Source: Acidobacteriota bacterium | GTDB lineage: Bacteria; Acidobacteriota; Terriglobia; Terriglobales; Acidobacteriaceae | Direction: 5' to 3' | Assembly (NCBI GenBank): GCA_021779695.1 | Contig: JAJYAE010000299.1 | Location: 1 to 5,442 of the forward strand | Length of the DNA: 5,442 bases | Shown here: positions 1 through 5,442 of the stretch, piece after piece | Numbering within the stretch: position 1 is the first letter of the stretch | Layout: each line of letters begins with the position of its first letter | Made by a program: the position numbers and the translations under genes | Notes under the pieces: model-generated | Databases searched by the model: none | What the model was told of the DNA's origin: nothing | What the model saw: only the letters and a program-made list of their open reading frames with translations

Positions 1-555
1 CGTGCCGCGACTGCACTGCTCGCCAATCACATCGCGCACCAGCTTGCGTCCGGCTGGATCCAGGCCGGAGGTCGGCTCGTCAAGGAAGAGTATCTCGGGG
101 TCGTTGACGATCGCCTGGGCCAGCCCGACGCGCTGCATCATTCCCTTGGAGAAACTGCGGATCGGCTTGTTATGTTGCTCGCCCAGGCCGACTCGTTCGA
201 GCAGCCGTGGAACTTTGCGCCGGAGCGTGTCTTCCGCCAGGCCGCAGAGCCTGCCGTGAAACAGCATCAGCTCCGAAGCAGACAGCCAGTCGTAGAACCG
301 GAAGTGCTCGGGAAGAAAACCAATCCGTGCCCGCACCGCGCGCGTGCCCACGGGTTCACCCAGCAGGAGAGCCTTGCCGCCAGTCGGCTTCACCAGCCCA
401 AGCAGCATCTTGATCGACGTACTTTTTCCCGCTCCGTTCGGACCCAAAAACCCGAAGGCCTCGCCGTGGCCCACCTGAATCGTCAGATCGCGGACAGCGA
501 CTCGGGTTCCGTAGCTCTTTCGAAGCCGGGTTGCATCAATGGTTAAACTCGGCAT
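1..555 (-). CDS. ABC transporter ATP-binding protein, 3' end cut by window edge
   Basis: This is the nucleotide-binding subunit of an ABC transporter; it would sit on the cytoplasmic face of the membrane and hydrolyse ATP to drive a permease that lies outside the window. Reading from the ATG at 555, 185 codons stay open to the edge. Walker A is GPNGAGKST at residues 38-46, a Q-loop-like segment IGFLPEHF follows, the signature is a variant SFSKGMMQR (about residues 134-142, SKGM in place of SGGQ), and Walker B with D-loop is LFLDEPTSGLDP (catalytic Glu at residue 160). The H-loop and C-terminus are missing because of the edge. The variant signature and the Q-loop region resemble the CcmA/drug-exporter-type ATPases (inference). 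The start has GGGAG 3 bases upstream and lies 21 bases after the anti-sigma stop, so it is probably the third gene of the sigma operon. The substrate cannot be told. Confidence 0.93.
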   Translation of the reverse strand, partial: MPSLTIDATRLRKSYGTRVAVRDLTIQVGHGEAFGFLGPNGAGKSTSIKMLLGLVKPTGGKALLLGEPVGTRAVRARIGFLPEHFRFYDWLSASELMLFHGRLCGLAEDTLRRKVPRLLERVGLGEQHNKPIRSFSKGMMQRVGLAQAIVNDPEILFLDEPTSGLDPAGRKLVRDVIGEQCSRGT

Positions 556-576
556 AGTCTCCCGGGAATCTGCTCA

Positions 577-1788
577 CTACTGCAATTGCGACGCCAGGTG
601 GATGGCGCTCGTATCGTCGCCGGATCCGTTCAATGCATAGACGATTCCATTGTCCACCCACATGAGCGAGTAGTGGCCGGATTGTTTTTGATTTGTCGAC
701 CGCAGCAGGGCCCCTTCGTTTCCGTTGATGTGAACTTGCTCGTATTTCGATTCACCGCGCACCACCGGAAGCACCAGCGTCGAGGTCCAGTCGACAGTCT
801 GGGTGAAATTCGCGGCATCGTTGGCGCTCATCCCAAGAAACTGAAGCCCGACCTGCGCAATCTGGGCAGGATCGATCTCTTGAGGAGCGGAGACGATGGG
901 GCTGGGAAGCTCGACCAGCGAAACGCATGTGGCATCGGCCGGCGGAACGGATGCCGCATCACGGCTGGAGCCACGCTTGCCCGCTACCGGATTCACCATT
1001 CGCGAAGCTACATCTCCGCAGTTGCCGTAGAATGCCATCACTCCGGCAGGCACGCGCACCCCGACAGTTGCGCCGTCCACCGACTCAGGGATCTGCAGGT
1101 CGCTGCGTCCCGCCTCGTTCAGGATGGACTGAAGGCGGTCGCGATTGAGCTTCATCTGCATTCCCGCCCCGCTCTCCAGCAGAAGACTGGATGGGGTTTT
1201 GTCGGGCAAAAGCCGCACTGGAAAACCCGCGTCATTCGATGCCATTGCGGCATCCGCGATGAGCTGCGGTCTTTGCGGCTTCTGCGTCACCGTGACCTCA
1301 TCGGAGAGAACCCGGCTGATCGCTTGATTCAGCAACTGATTGTTTTGCAGGCCGTTGTTCTTCATGGCTGCTGGGTTGATCTCGACGATGCTGACTCGCT
1401 GGAAGCGGAACACGGCCAGCAGACTCTCTGCCCACGCCCGGACCGGCGCTACCGTTAGCACCAGAACCACCGCGACCGCGGCAAGCCCGCCACCTCCCAG
1501 GGATAATTTCTGCAGCCAGGTCCAGCGATTCCGCTCGTTTTCCATCTTGTCCTCTCGTCTTTTTTGAAACGCGGCCCAGGCGATTGCCGTGTCCGGCGCT
1601 TCGGCCGCTTCCGGCAATTTGTTGAGGCTGTCCTGCACACGCGCCGCGTGTCCGCGCAGCATCGCAAGCTCTTCCCGGCAAGCCGCGCACCCTTCAAGGT
1701 GCTGCTCGATCGCATCGACTTGTCCCGATTCGAGTTGGCCATCGAGATACGCGCGCAGCTTTCCCTGGTTCATTTCTCCGTGTTTCAT
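577..1788 (-). CDS. Anti-sigma factor with zf-HC2 zinc finger, one membrane segment and a large C-terminal sensor-like domain
   Basis: A 403-residue protein predicted to bind and silence the ECF sigma factor encoded just upstream. The N-terminal 45 residues carry the zf-HC2 pattern H-x3-C-x2-C (His30, Cys34, Cys37, in HLEGCAACREE), typical of zinc-binding anti-sigma domains. A helical linker follows, then one hydrophobic segment at about residues 95-114 (LGGGGLAAVAVVLVLTVAPV), so the remaining roughly 285 residues should lie outside the cytoplasm. The last 70 residues (WVDNGIVYALNGS, then AIHLASQL) resemble the end of DUF4367-type domains seen on similar anti-sigma proteins; this is recognition by eye. 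I chose the ATG at 1788 because it overlaps the sigma stop as ATGA and has AAGGAGG 4 bases upstream. An in-frame ATG at 1812 lies inside the sigma gene, and the ATG at 1773 is a less likely alternative. At about 400 residues it is much longer than a minimal zf-HC2 anti-sigma, which fits a sensing role. Confidence 0.9.
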   Translation of the reverse strand: MKHGEMNQGKLRAYLDGQLESGQVDAIEQHLEGCAACREELAMLRGHAARVQDSLNKLPEAAEAPDTAIAWAAFQKRREDKMENERNRWTWLQKLSLGGGGLAAVAVVLVLTVAPVRAWAESLLAVFRFQRVSIVEINPAAMKNNGLQNNQLLNQAISRVLSDEVTVTQKPQRPQLIADAAMASNDAGFPVRLLPDKTPSSLLLESGAGMQMKLNRDRLQSILNEAGRSDLQIPESVDGATVGVRVPAGVMAFYGNCGDVASRMVNPVAGKRGSSRDAASVPPADATCVSLVELPSPIVSAPQEIDPAQIAQVGLQFLGMSANDAANFTQTVDWTSTLVLPVVRGESKYEQVHINGNEGALLRSTNQKQSGHYSLMWVDNGIVYALNGSGDDTSAIHLASQLQ

Positions 1789-2357
1789 TGCCCCTCCTTC
1801 GCCGTTTGCCATGGCCGTCGCTTGAGACTTTGCCGCTTTCGTCGTTCGTAGAGCGCGGAGAATTCCGCTTCCGCCCGCGCCAGTTTCTTGCCAACAGAAT
1901 TGAACCTGAGCTGCATCGCCCGCGCAATTTCCTGATAACTGAGACCGCTGTGGCGTAACAGCAGAATCTGCGCTTTCTCCAGCTGCAACTTCGCCAGCAC
2001 ACCGCGTATTTCGGCGATGTGTTCTCGCCGCAACAGGGCCGCGAGCGGACTCTCGGCATGGCCGTCGACCAGAACAAACTCATTTCCTTCCAGTTCTTCT
2101 TCCACACCGCGCCGCTGGTGGGCGCGAAGTACATCGATCGACGCGCGCGTCGCTGTCCGATACAGCCAGCCCCCGACGAGTCCGTCGGCTGCAACCTCCG
2201 GACCCTTTTTGTACAGCCGGAGAAAAACATCGGCACAGACCTCTTCGGCCTCGGAATCGCGCTGCAGCACTCGCCGGACGACCCGAACCATGCGTGGGTA
2301 GTGCTCCCGAAAGATGGTTTCGAACTCCGCGTCAACCCAGCGATCGCTCATGCTCAT
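1785..2357 (-). CDS. RNA polymerase ECF-type sigma factor
   Basis: A 190-residue ECF sigma factor, which would direct RNA polymerase to a small regulon when released by its anti-sigma partner. Region 2 spans about residues 11-82: FETIFREHYPRMVRVVRRVL, then the acidic SEAEEVCADVFLRLYK, and GGWLYRTATRASIDVLR for -10 recognition. An acidic linker follows. Region 4 is at about residues 115-166, with the helix-turn-helix LSYQEIARAMQLRFNSVGKKLARAE for -35 recognition. There is no extra C-terminal domain, the usual layout of a short ECF factor. Start choice is uncertain. The frame is open to an ATG at 2402, but that ATG lacks a Shine-Dalgarno and overlaps a candidate promoter. ATGs at 2357 and 2351 lie just ahead of the conserved region, and I took 2357. 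The 3' end overlaps the anti-sigma start by 4 bases, implying translational coupling. I cannot place it in a numbered ECF group. Confidence 0.93.
   Translation of the reverse strand: MSMSDRWVDAEFETIFREHYPRMVRVVRRVLQRDSEAEEVCADVFLRLYKKGPEVAADGLVGGWLYRTATRASIDVLRAHQRRGVEEELEGNEFVLVDGHAESPLAALLRREHIAEIRGVLAKLQLEKAQILLLRHSGLSYQEIARAMQLRFNSVGKKLARAEAEFSALYERRKRQSLKRRPWQTAKEGQ
1793..1799 (-). promoter_or_regulatory. Ribosome binding site of the anti-sigma gene
   Basis: AAGGAGG on the minus strand, 4 bases before the ATG at 1788 and inside the last codons of the sigma gene. It decides the start at 1788 over the upstream in-frame ATG at 1812 and supports coupled translation of sigma and anti-sigma. 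Confidence 0.75.
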
Positions 2358-2374
2358 AGTTTCTACATCTATAC

Positions 2375-2401
2375 AACGTCGGGGAGAGCGAATTTGTGAC
2401 A
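2375..2401 (-). promoter_or_regulatory. Candidate ECF-type promoter of the sigma operon
   Basis: On the minus strand TGTCACA (2401-2395) is followed after 16 bases by CGTT (2378-2375). TGTCACA with a CGTC-like element about 16 bases on is the promoter form reported for ECF41-type factors, and other ECF promoters share its bipartite layout. Here the -10 element differs by one base, and the sigma encoded downstream is not itself ECF41-like because it lacks the extra C-terminal domain. Position is the main argument: it sits directly ahead of the sigma gene, where an autoregulated promoter would be expected. If real, transcription would begin only about 10-15 bases before the ATG at 2357, giving a very short leader, and the ATG at 2402 could not be used from this transcript. 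TATAGA at 2373-2368 is a competing housekeeping -10 candidate without a good -35. Confidence 0.3.
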
Positions 2402-2402
2402 T

Positions 2403-2563
2403 GAAATCACGTCCGCGTGGGGTGGGCGAAGCAAGAGCGATGTCGGGATCGCACAGGCAAGGTCGGCTTTGATGAGCGAAACCGGGAGATCAATTATCCC
2501 TCGCCTATCCCTCGTCCCTGGGGAAAGCCATCGAATGGGATCGCATTGTGACGCCCATCGCCT
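2403..2563. other. Intergenic stretch without an intact gene
   Basis: Between the sigma operon and the DUF1569 relic I find no convincing coding sequence on either strand. The rightmost 60 bases probably still belong to the relic in its shifted frame. The only other structure is a tandem pair of an 11-base unit (TATCCCTCGCC, then TATCCCTCGTC) at 2495-2516, too short to call a repeat element. Confidence 0.5.
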
Positions 2564-2701
2564 TCACATGCCACAGGTACAGTGTGCCAGGGTCTGGGCA
2601 ACGGTCATGTTGCCCCACCCCGGCGCACTCTCAGGATGGAGGCGCATGATGCGCTGCTTTATGTCTTCTACAAGAGTGGGGTCAAAGAGATTTTTCATCA
2701 T
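2505..2701 (-). pseudogene. N-terminal relic of a DUF1569-family protein, frameshifted
   Basis: Reading minus from the ATG pair at 2701/2698, the frame gives MKNLFDPTLVEDIKQRI, a short spacer, then GWGNMTVAQTLAHC and a stop at 2564-2566. LFDP, an acidic Arg-rich helix, WGxMxVAQxLAHC is the characteristic opening of DUF1569 (DinB-like fold) proteins, which normally run to about 150 residues. Only 44 codons remain. Adding one base near 2566 brings the next frame into register as KAMGVTMRSHSMAF, which fits the expected continuation (…EMAMG-like) before a stop at 2505-2507. No further homology is seen. The function of the family is unknown. I read this as a decayed gene; a sequencing error could explain the frameshift but not the missing C-terminal two thirds. 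There is no clear Shine-Dalgarno. Confidence 0.65.
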
Positions 2702-2828
2702 GGTGGACCGATGTGTTTTGTGTGCCGATCTCTGCCGACCAGTTTATCTTTTTAGACATCGGCGCTGGCTCAGAGCTTTTTTAACCCTGGGGTAATAGAA
2801 AGCGGCCGAGCCGGTTCGTCGAGTAGGA
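2702..2828. other. Spacer between two diverging gene relics
   Basis: AT-richer patches (TTTATCTTTTTAGA at 2743-2756 and a T6 run near 2777-2782) interrupt otherwise GC-rich DNA. They may be what remains of promoter or terminator DNA of the flanking relics. I find no coding content, no convincing stem-loop and no well-spaced -35/-10 pair. Confidence 0.35.
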
Positions 2829-3140
2829 ATGACGGCAATTCTTTTGCAATCTTCTCGCGAGCGCACCTGGAGGATCCAGGATGCTCTCGCGGCTGAGCCC
2901 GCGCTGGCCAACTATCATCGGCTACCGAGCGTCGGGGGAGATCTGCTTGTGAAGCTGGGACGACATGCCGAAGCGATTGAAGAGCTGCAAGGCGCCCTCG
3001 CGATGACCGACAACGCGCGCGAGCAAAATCTTCTATGGAAAAGACTAAAGCAGGCGAGGTTCCTGGCAGATGCGCGTCTCGGTCACATTTTGGATCGGCG
3101 AACTCAAGCCGACCTGGCGGTACAAATCCTGCCTGAATGA
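2829..3140 (+). pseudogene. C-terminal fragment of a DUF6596-type (ECF42-like) sigma factor
   Basis: This 103-codon open frame matches, over residues 18-76 (2880-3056), the tail of long sigma factors that carry DUF6596 and a TPR-like end: DALAAEPALANYHRLPSV, then GDLLVKLGRHAEAIEELQGA, then ALAMTDNAREQNLLWKRL. In intact relatives these residues close a protein of roughly 400 residues whose N-terminal half holds sigma regions 2 and 4. None of that is present upstream in any frame here, so the fragment cannot act as a sigma factor. Residues 1-17 and 77-103 show no similarity I recognise and are probably junction sequence. The apparent ATG at 2829 has only AGGA one base away, a poor ribosome site. 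It might still be expressed as a small helical protein, but a 5'-deleted relic is much more likely. Confidence 0.7.
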
Positions 3141-3459
3141 GTGCACGAGCGATTTCGCGCCAACCGAATTACGGAATGCACCGACTACGATCTGGCGCTA
3201 AGCGGTCTCATCGTTTCCGAAACCCAGTATTTGAGGGATTACGACTGGACGTTTAATATAGCCACGCAAGACAATTCGGAATGGCGCGCTTCAGGGTTGA
3301 TCGTCGAGAAGCGCGTTTCTGAAGGGTTTTCAGCTTGCGGCGGTCAGTTTCTGGTACACATCGTCATCGACCAACCGAGCGCCGTGTTCCGCGCCTGGTT
3401 CCGATGGCCTCTCGAGCGACGCGTCAGGAAACAGAAAATCTTCCACGGAGATCCGGTAA
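3141..3459. other. Upstream region of the GH114 gene without a supported gene
   Basis: A GTG-started frame is open here on the plus strand and continues into the GH114 gene in another frame, but its product has no motif I recognise, lacks a Shine-Dalgarno, and its last third is out-of-frame GH114 sequence. The other five frames are broken by stops or are shadows. I treat this as leader and intergenic DNA, possibly with degraded coding sequence. Confidence 0.5.
3231..3259 (+). promoter_or_regulatory. Candidate sigma-70-type promoter upstream of GH114
   Basis: TTGAGG (3231-3236) and TAATAT (3254-3259) are separated by 17 bases. Each hexamer matches the housekeeping consensus at four of six positions, and the -10 lies in the most AT-rich patch of this region. 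It would give a leader of about 190 bases before the ATG at 3460, which is long. This rests on sequence appearance only. Confidence 0.3.
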
Positions 3460-4356
3460 ATGCGAACCATTTTGAAAGCCCTGGCATGTGTGACTCTGCC
3501 ATTTGTCTGCATTGGATTGGGATTCGCCCAGGCCCCTGGCGGCGAGCCAACGCCTCGCGTCCTGACTCCGCAGCTCGCCGCAGCCCTGCCCGCTCCGGTT
3601 CCCTGCGACACAAAGAAGGGCAGTTGCTGGAAGCCAACCCTTGGGATGGAGTGGCAGTGGCAATTGAGCTGCGACACGGCAAAGACCTGCACCAATCTTG
3701 ACGTTCACGTGCCGTTTTACGTGATTGACGCGGTGGGGAATCCTGCTTCCACCGTGGCTGCGATTCACAAGCGGGGTGAGCATGCGTATTGCTACGTGGA
3801 TATCGGTTCGTGGGAGGAGACCCGCTCCGACGCCTCCAAATTTCCTGAGAGCGTACTCGGCAAACGCTATATAGGATGGCCTCATGAGCGCTGGCTGGAT
3901 ATCCGCCAACTGGGCATTCTGGCGCCGATCATGATCGCGCGCATGAAGGTCTGCGTCGAGAAAGGCTTCGACGGCGTCGAGTTCGACAACGTCCAGGACT
4001 GGGATAATCCCACCGGCATTCCGATCACGCAGCAAGAATCCACTTATTACACCGCGTGGATGGCGAACCAGGCACATGCCATGGGGCTTTCCGCCTCCTG
4101 GGAAAACGCGCCAACCATCGTTGCGGCGCTGCAGCCTTATATGGAGGCTTTGATCTTCGAGTCCTGCTATAACTACCACTTTTGCCAGCAGTCCGCGCCC
4201 ATGGTTCAAGCGGGCAAATGGGTGGGAGGGGTGGAATACAAAGCCGACTTCAAAGACATGCGTTTCTGCCCAACCTACGCGAAGGACCAGATGGTGGGCG
4301 CGTTCAAGAAGATGGCGCTCAATTCGTATCGCATCCCCTGTGGTACGGCAAAATAA
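3460..4356 (+). CDS. Secreted GH114-family glycosidase, probable endo-alpha-1,4-polygalactosaminidase
   Basis: A 298-residue protein with an N-terminal signal peptide (MRTILKAL, then a hydrophobic core to about residue 22, probable cleavage near GFAQA at 21-25), so it should act outside the inner membrane. The mature part matches the GH114 (DUF297-like) TIM barrel: WQWQL at 65-69, VPFYVIDAVG at 84-93, AYCYVDIGSWEE at 109-120 with RSDASKFPESVLGK after it, DGVEFDNVQDWDN at 171-183, WMANQAHAMGLSASWEN at 200-216, and ALIFESCYNY at 230-239. Acidic residues D176 and E234 fall where GH114 enzymes carry their catalytic pair; this is my alignment by eye. Family members cleave alpha-1,4-linked galactosamine polymers of biofilm matrix. 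Ten cysteines lie outside the signal peptide (C49, C56, C71, C77, C111, C165, C236, C242, C270, C294), suggesting disulfides. GGAG at 3447-3450, 9 bases upstream, supports the start. It stands alone, with no polysaccharide synthesis genes beside it. Confidence 0.88.
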   Translation: MRTILKALACVTLPFVCIGLGFAQAPGGEPTPRVLTPQLAAALPAPVPCDTKKGSCWKPTLGMEWQWQLSCDTAKTCTNLDVHVPFYVIDAVGNPASTVAAIHKRGEHAYCYVDIGSWEETRSDASKFPESVLGKRYIGWPHERWLDIRQLGILAPIMIARMKVCVEKGFDGVEFDNVQDWDNPTGIPITQQESTYYTAWMANQAHAMGLSASWENAPTIVAALQPYMEALIFESCYNYHFCQQSAPMVQAGKWVGGVEYKADFKDMRFCPTYAKDQMVGAFKKMALNSYRIPCGTAK

Positions 4357-4403
4357 AACCGGAGGGGCCACAGCGAAACAGCGTTGCCGGGCCCCCGCGG
4401 CTC

Positions 4404-4430
4404 ACCTTCCGTCGAGCCCAATTGGAAGGT
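4404..4430. terminator. Inverted repeat between convergent genes, possible weak terminator
   Basis: ACCTTCC (4404-4410) and GGAAGGT (4424-4430) form a perfect 7-base stem with a 13-base loop. A second possible stem, GGGGCC (4364-4369) with GGCCCC (4390-4395), lies just left of it. Both are in the 118-base gap between the convergent GH114 and response regulator genes, where a terminator is expected. Neither has a T-run on either strand, so intrinsic termination is doubtful. Confidence 0.2.
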
Positions 4431-4474
4431 CCGCGCGAACAATTGCCACTGCGGGATGAGAAGAGTCCCGAGCG

Positions 4475-4876
4475 TCAGCACCGGGCGCGCGGCACCACCA
4501 CCATCGCATCCAGGATCTCGGTCAAAGCACGGAAATTGGTTCCTTTGCCATAGAACGCGTCGGCGACAACGCCCGCCGGCATGTCGGTGCCGGAATATGC
4601 GCCGCTCATGGCGATGGTTTTTATTCCCGGGAACCGCTGATGGATTATAGCGAGCAATTCAAAACCGGACATCCCCGGCATATTGAGGTCGGAGAGCAAG
4701 ATGTCCGGGATTTCCTGTCGGATCGTGGAGAGGGCGGACAAACCGCCCGCACAGGATTGCACGCAATATCCAGAGCGGACCAGGGCGTGTGCCAGCAACG
4801 TTCGAATGGACGGCTCGTCGTCCACGATCAGGAGTCTCAGTTTTGTACTGCTCTTCAGAGGAATTTTTCTGAACAT
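4475..4876 (-). CDS. Single-domain response regulator (CheY-like receiver)
   Basis: A 133-residue protein made only of a receiver domain, so it should accept a phosphoryl group from a histidine kinase and signal by protein contact, not by DNA binding. All key residues are present: acidic pair D19-D20 in LLIVDDEPSIR, phospho-acceptor D63 in LLSDLNMPGMSG, the switch Ser91 in IAMSG, and Lys111 in FYGKGTNF. The segment after Lys111 (LTEILDAMVV) is the usual last helix. Residues 1-12 form a short basic extension. The frame is open upstream to a TTG at 4939, but I chose the ATG at 4876 because it has GAGAGGAG with 4 bases of spacing and the receiver fold starts shortly after. It lies 105 bases downstream of the UspA-like gene on the same strand. 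No kinase or output protein is adjacent, so its partner is unknown. Confidence 0.92.
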   Translation of the reverse strand: MFRKIPLKSSTKLRLLIVDDEPSIRTLLAHALVRSGYCVQSCAGGLSALSTIRQEIPDILLSDLNMPGMSGFELLAIIHQRFPGIKTIAMSGAYSGTDMPAGVVADAFYGKGTNFRALTEILDAMVVVPRARC

Positions 4877-4880
4877 GATT

Positions 4881-4888
4881 CTCCTCTC
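4881..4888 (-). promoter_or_regulatory. Ribosome binding site of the response regulator gene
   Basis: GAGAGGAG on the minus strand, 4 bases ahead of the ATG at 4876. It is the strongest Shine-Dalgarno in this part of the window and decides the start over the upstream TTG. Confidence 0.7.
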
Positions 4889-4981
4889 GGGGCAAGTTTG
4901 CTCCACGCCGATGTGCACCGGTGATCTAGCTCTCCTCAATCCTCACCACTTCCGACGCCCGCGTCCTTTGTGATTCAGTCT

Positions 4982-5422
4982 CTACGCGGTACGCGCGGAA
5001 ATGATCATGACTGGACATGGAACCCTTCGTCGAATTCGAACCAGCCTCTCCTGCAGAACCGTGGGAGAAGAACTGTCGTTCCCGAGCACGACCATGCTGG
5101 CTTTCGTATCGCGGGCTCTCTTTGCGATGGCATCTTCAAGAGTCCCAAATAAGAGCAGGGGCACAATGTTCCGACGCAGATTGTTTAACCTGCGGGCAAC
5201 TGTCTCCAGGCGGTACAAGATACCCATTTGCGCATCCGGGCTGGATCGCTCCTGCCCTACATCGACTACATGGACCAGCTCGATCACGGCGCGGTTTCTA
5301 TCCGCCATCTCGCAAGCAGACGCCAGGGTCTCATCCGAATCACTCGTCAGGTCGGTCACATAGAGAATGGTTCCGTTTGTCGGTTGTTGCTTGGCGAGTG
5401 TTCTGCCGGGGTAACGCTGCAT
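4982..5422 (-). CDS. UspA-like universal stress protein, atypical nucleotide site
   Basis: A 146-residue single-domain protein of the universal stress protein fold, a cytoplasmic family linked to stress survival and often binding ATP. Visible landmarks are the first strand ILYVTDLTSDSDETLASAC (Asp24 at the usual place), VIELVHVVDV at 46-55, GTLEDAIAKRARDTKASMVVLGN at 93-115, and the closing VRIRRRVPCPVMII at 128-141. In ATP-binding members the strand ending in VVLG is followed by G-x2-G-x9-G-(S/T). Here the segment is GNDSSSPTVLQERLVRI, so the second and third glycines and the Ser/Thr are not in place, pointing to a member that does not bind ATP in the normal way (inference). The start has AGGAG 6 bases upstream at 5429-5433. 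The promoter is probably just beyond the right edge. The response regulator gene follows 105 bases downstream, so co-transcription is possible. Confidence 0.85.
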   Translation of the reverse strand: MQRYPGRTLAKQQPTNGTILYVTDLTSDSDETLASACEMADRNRAVIELVHVVDVGQERSSPDAQMGILYRLETVARRLNNLRRNIVPLLLFGTLEDAIAKRARDTKASMVVLGNDSSSPTVLQERLVRIRRRVPCPVMIISARTA

Positions 5423-5428
5423 GAATCA

Positions 5429-5433
5429 CTCCT
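5429..5433 (-). promoter_or_regulatory. Ribosome binding site of the UspA-like gene
   Basis: AGGAG on the minus strand with 6 bases to the ATG at 5422, in a locally AT-richer stretch. It supports that ATG as the true start although the window ends shortly upstream. Confidence 0.65.
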
Positions 5434-5442
5434 AATGGCGAA

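Noticed and set aside
2..546. Plus-strand open frames at the left edge
   Set aside because: They are antisense to the ABC ATPase, whose Walker A, signature and Walker B motifs are clear on the minus strand.
586..1458. Plus-strand open frame of 290 codons opposite the anti-sigma gene
   Set aside because: No recognisable motif, and it lies wholly inside a confident gene on the other strand.
2495..2516. Tandem pair of an 11-base unit TATCCCTCGCC/TATCCCTCGTC
   Set aside because: Only two imperfect copies; explained by a small slippage duplication, with no further copies in the window.
2765..2783. GCTCAGAGC followed by TTTTTT, resembling an intrinsic terminator
   Set aside because: The stem could have only three base pairs with a three-base loop, too weak to terminate, and no intact gene lies upstream of it.
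2469..2795. Plus-strand open frame of 108 codons
   Set aside because: No similarity recognised, and the same DNA encodes the DUF1569 relic on the minus strand.
3141..3701. GTG-started plus-strand frame of 186 codons ahead of and overlapping the GH114 gene
   Set aside because: No ribosome site, no recognisable motif, and it overlaps 240 bases of the GH114 gene including the signal peptide.
3424..4371. Long open frame on the minus strand opposite the GH114 gene (315 codons)
   Set aside because: Its product shows no domain and is the antisense shadow of a well-supported GH114 gene, a common effect in GC-rich DNA.
4419..4445. Two CAATTG palindromes 15 bases apart
   Set aside because: A six-base palindrome occurring twice is expected often enough by chance, and nothing links it to an operator.

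Overview
The window looks like GC-rich chromosomal DNA from a soil-type Gram-negative bacterium. The mix of an ECF sigma factor, a large zinc-finger anti-sigma protein, a GH114 glycosidase, a lone receiver protein and a UspA-like protein would suit an Acidobacteriota genome. That assignment is inferred from gene content and protein style; no taxonomic marker gene is present. I see no rRNA, tRNA, CRISPR array, transposase or phage gene.

Region 1 (1-2402, minus strand) is a compact operon read right to left: an ECF sigma factor, a membrane-anchored anti-sigma factor with a zf-HC2 zinc finger and a large probably extracytoplasmic domain, and the first 185 codons of an ABC transporter ATPase that runs off the left edge. 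Sigma and anti-sigma genes overlap by 4 bases (ATGA), and the ATPase begins 21 bases after the anti-sigma stop. The simplest reading is that an envelope signal acting on the anti-sigma protein frees the sigma factor, which transcribes its own operon and so the transporter. A TGTCACA-16 nt-CGTT element overlaps the 5' end of the sigma gene and could be the autoregulated promoter.

Region 2 (2403-3459) is about 1 kb without an intact gene. It holds two recognisable relics: the N-terminal part of a DUF1569-family protein (minus strand, broken by an apparent one-base frameshift) and the C-terminal end of a long sigma factor of the DUF6596 (ECF42-like) type (plus strand, lacking its sigma domains). 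The rest has no convincing coding content, apart from a candidate promoter near 3231-3259.

Region 3 (3460-4356, plus strand) is a secreted GH114-family protein, probably an endo-alpha-1,4-polygalactosaminidase, with a signal peptide and many cysteines.

Region 4 (4475-5422, minus strand, convergent with region 3) encodes a UspA-like protein without the usual C-terminal nucleotide-binding glycine motif, followed 105 bases later by a single-domain CheY-like response regulator. Both have good Shine-Dalgarno sequences and may be co-transcribed. No cognate histidine kinase is in view.

No clearly new multi-gene system is evident. The most interesting points are the candidate sigma autoregulatory promoter, the sensor-like anti-sigma domain linked to an ABC exporter, the two gene relics side by side, and the atypical Usp/receiver pair.
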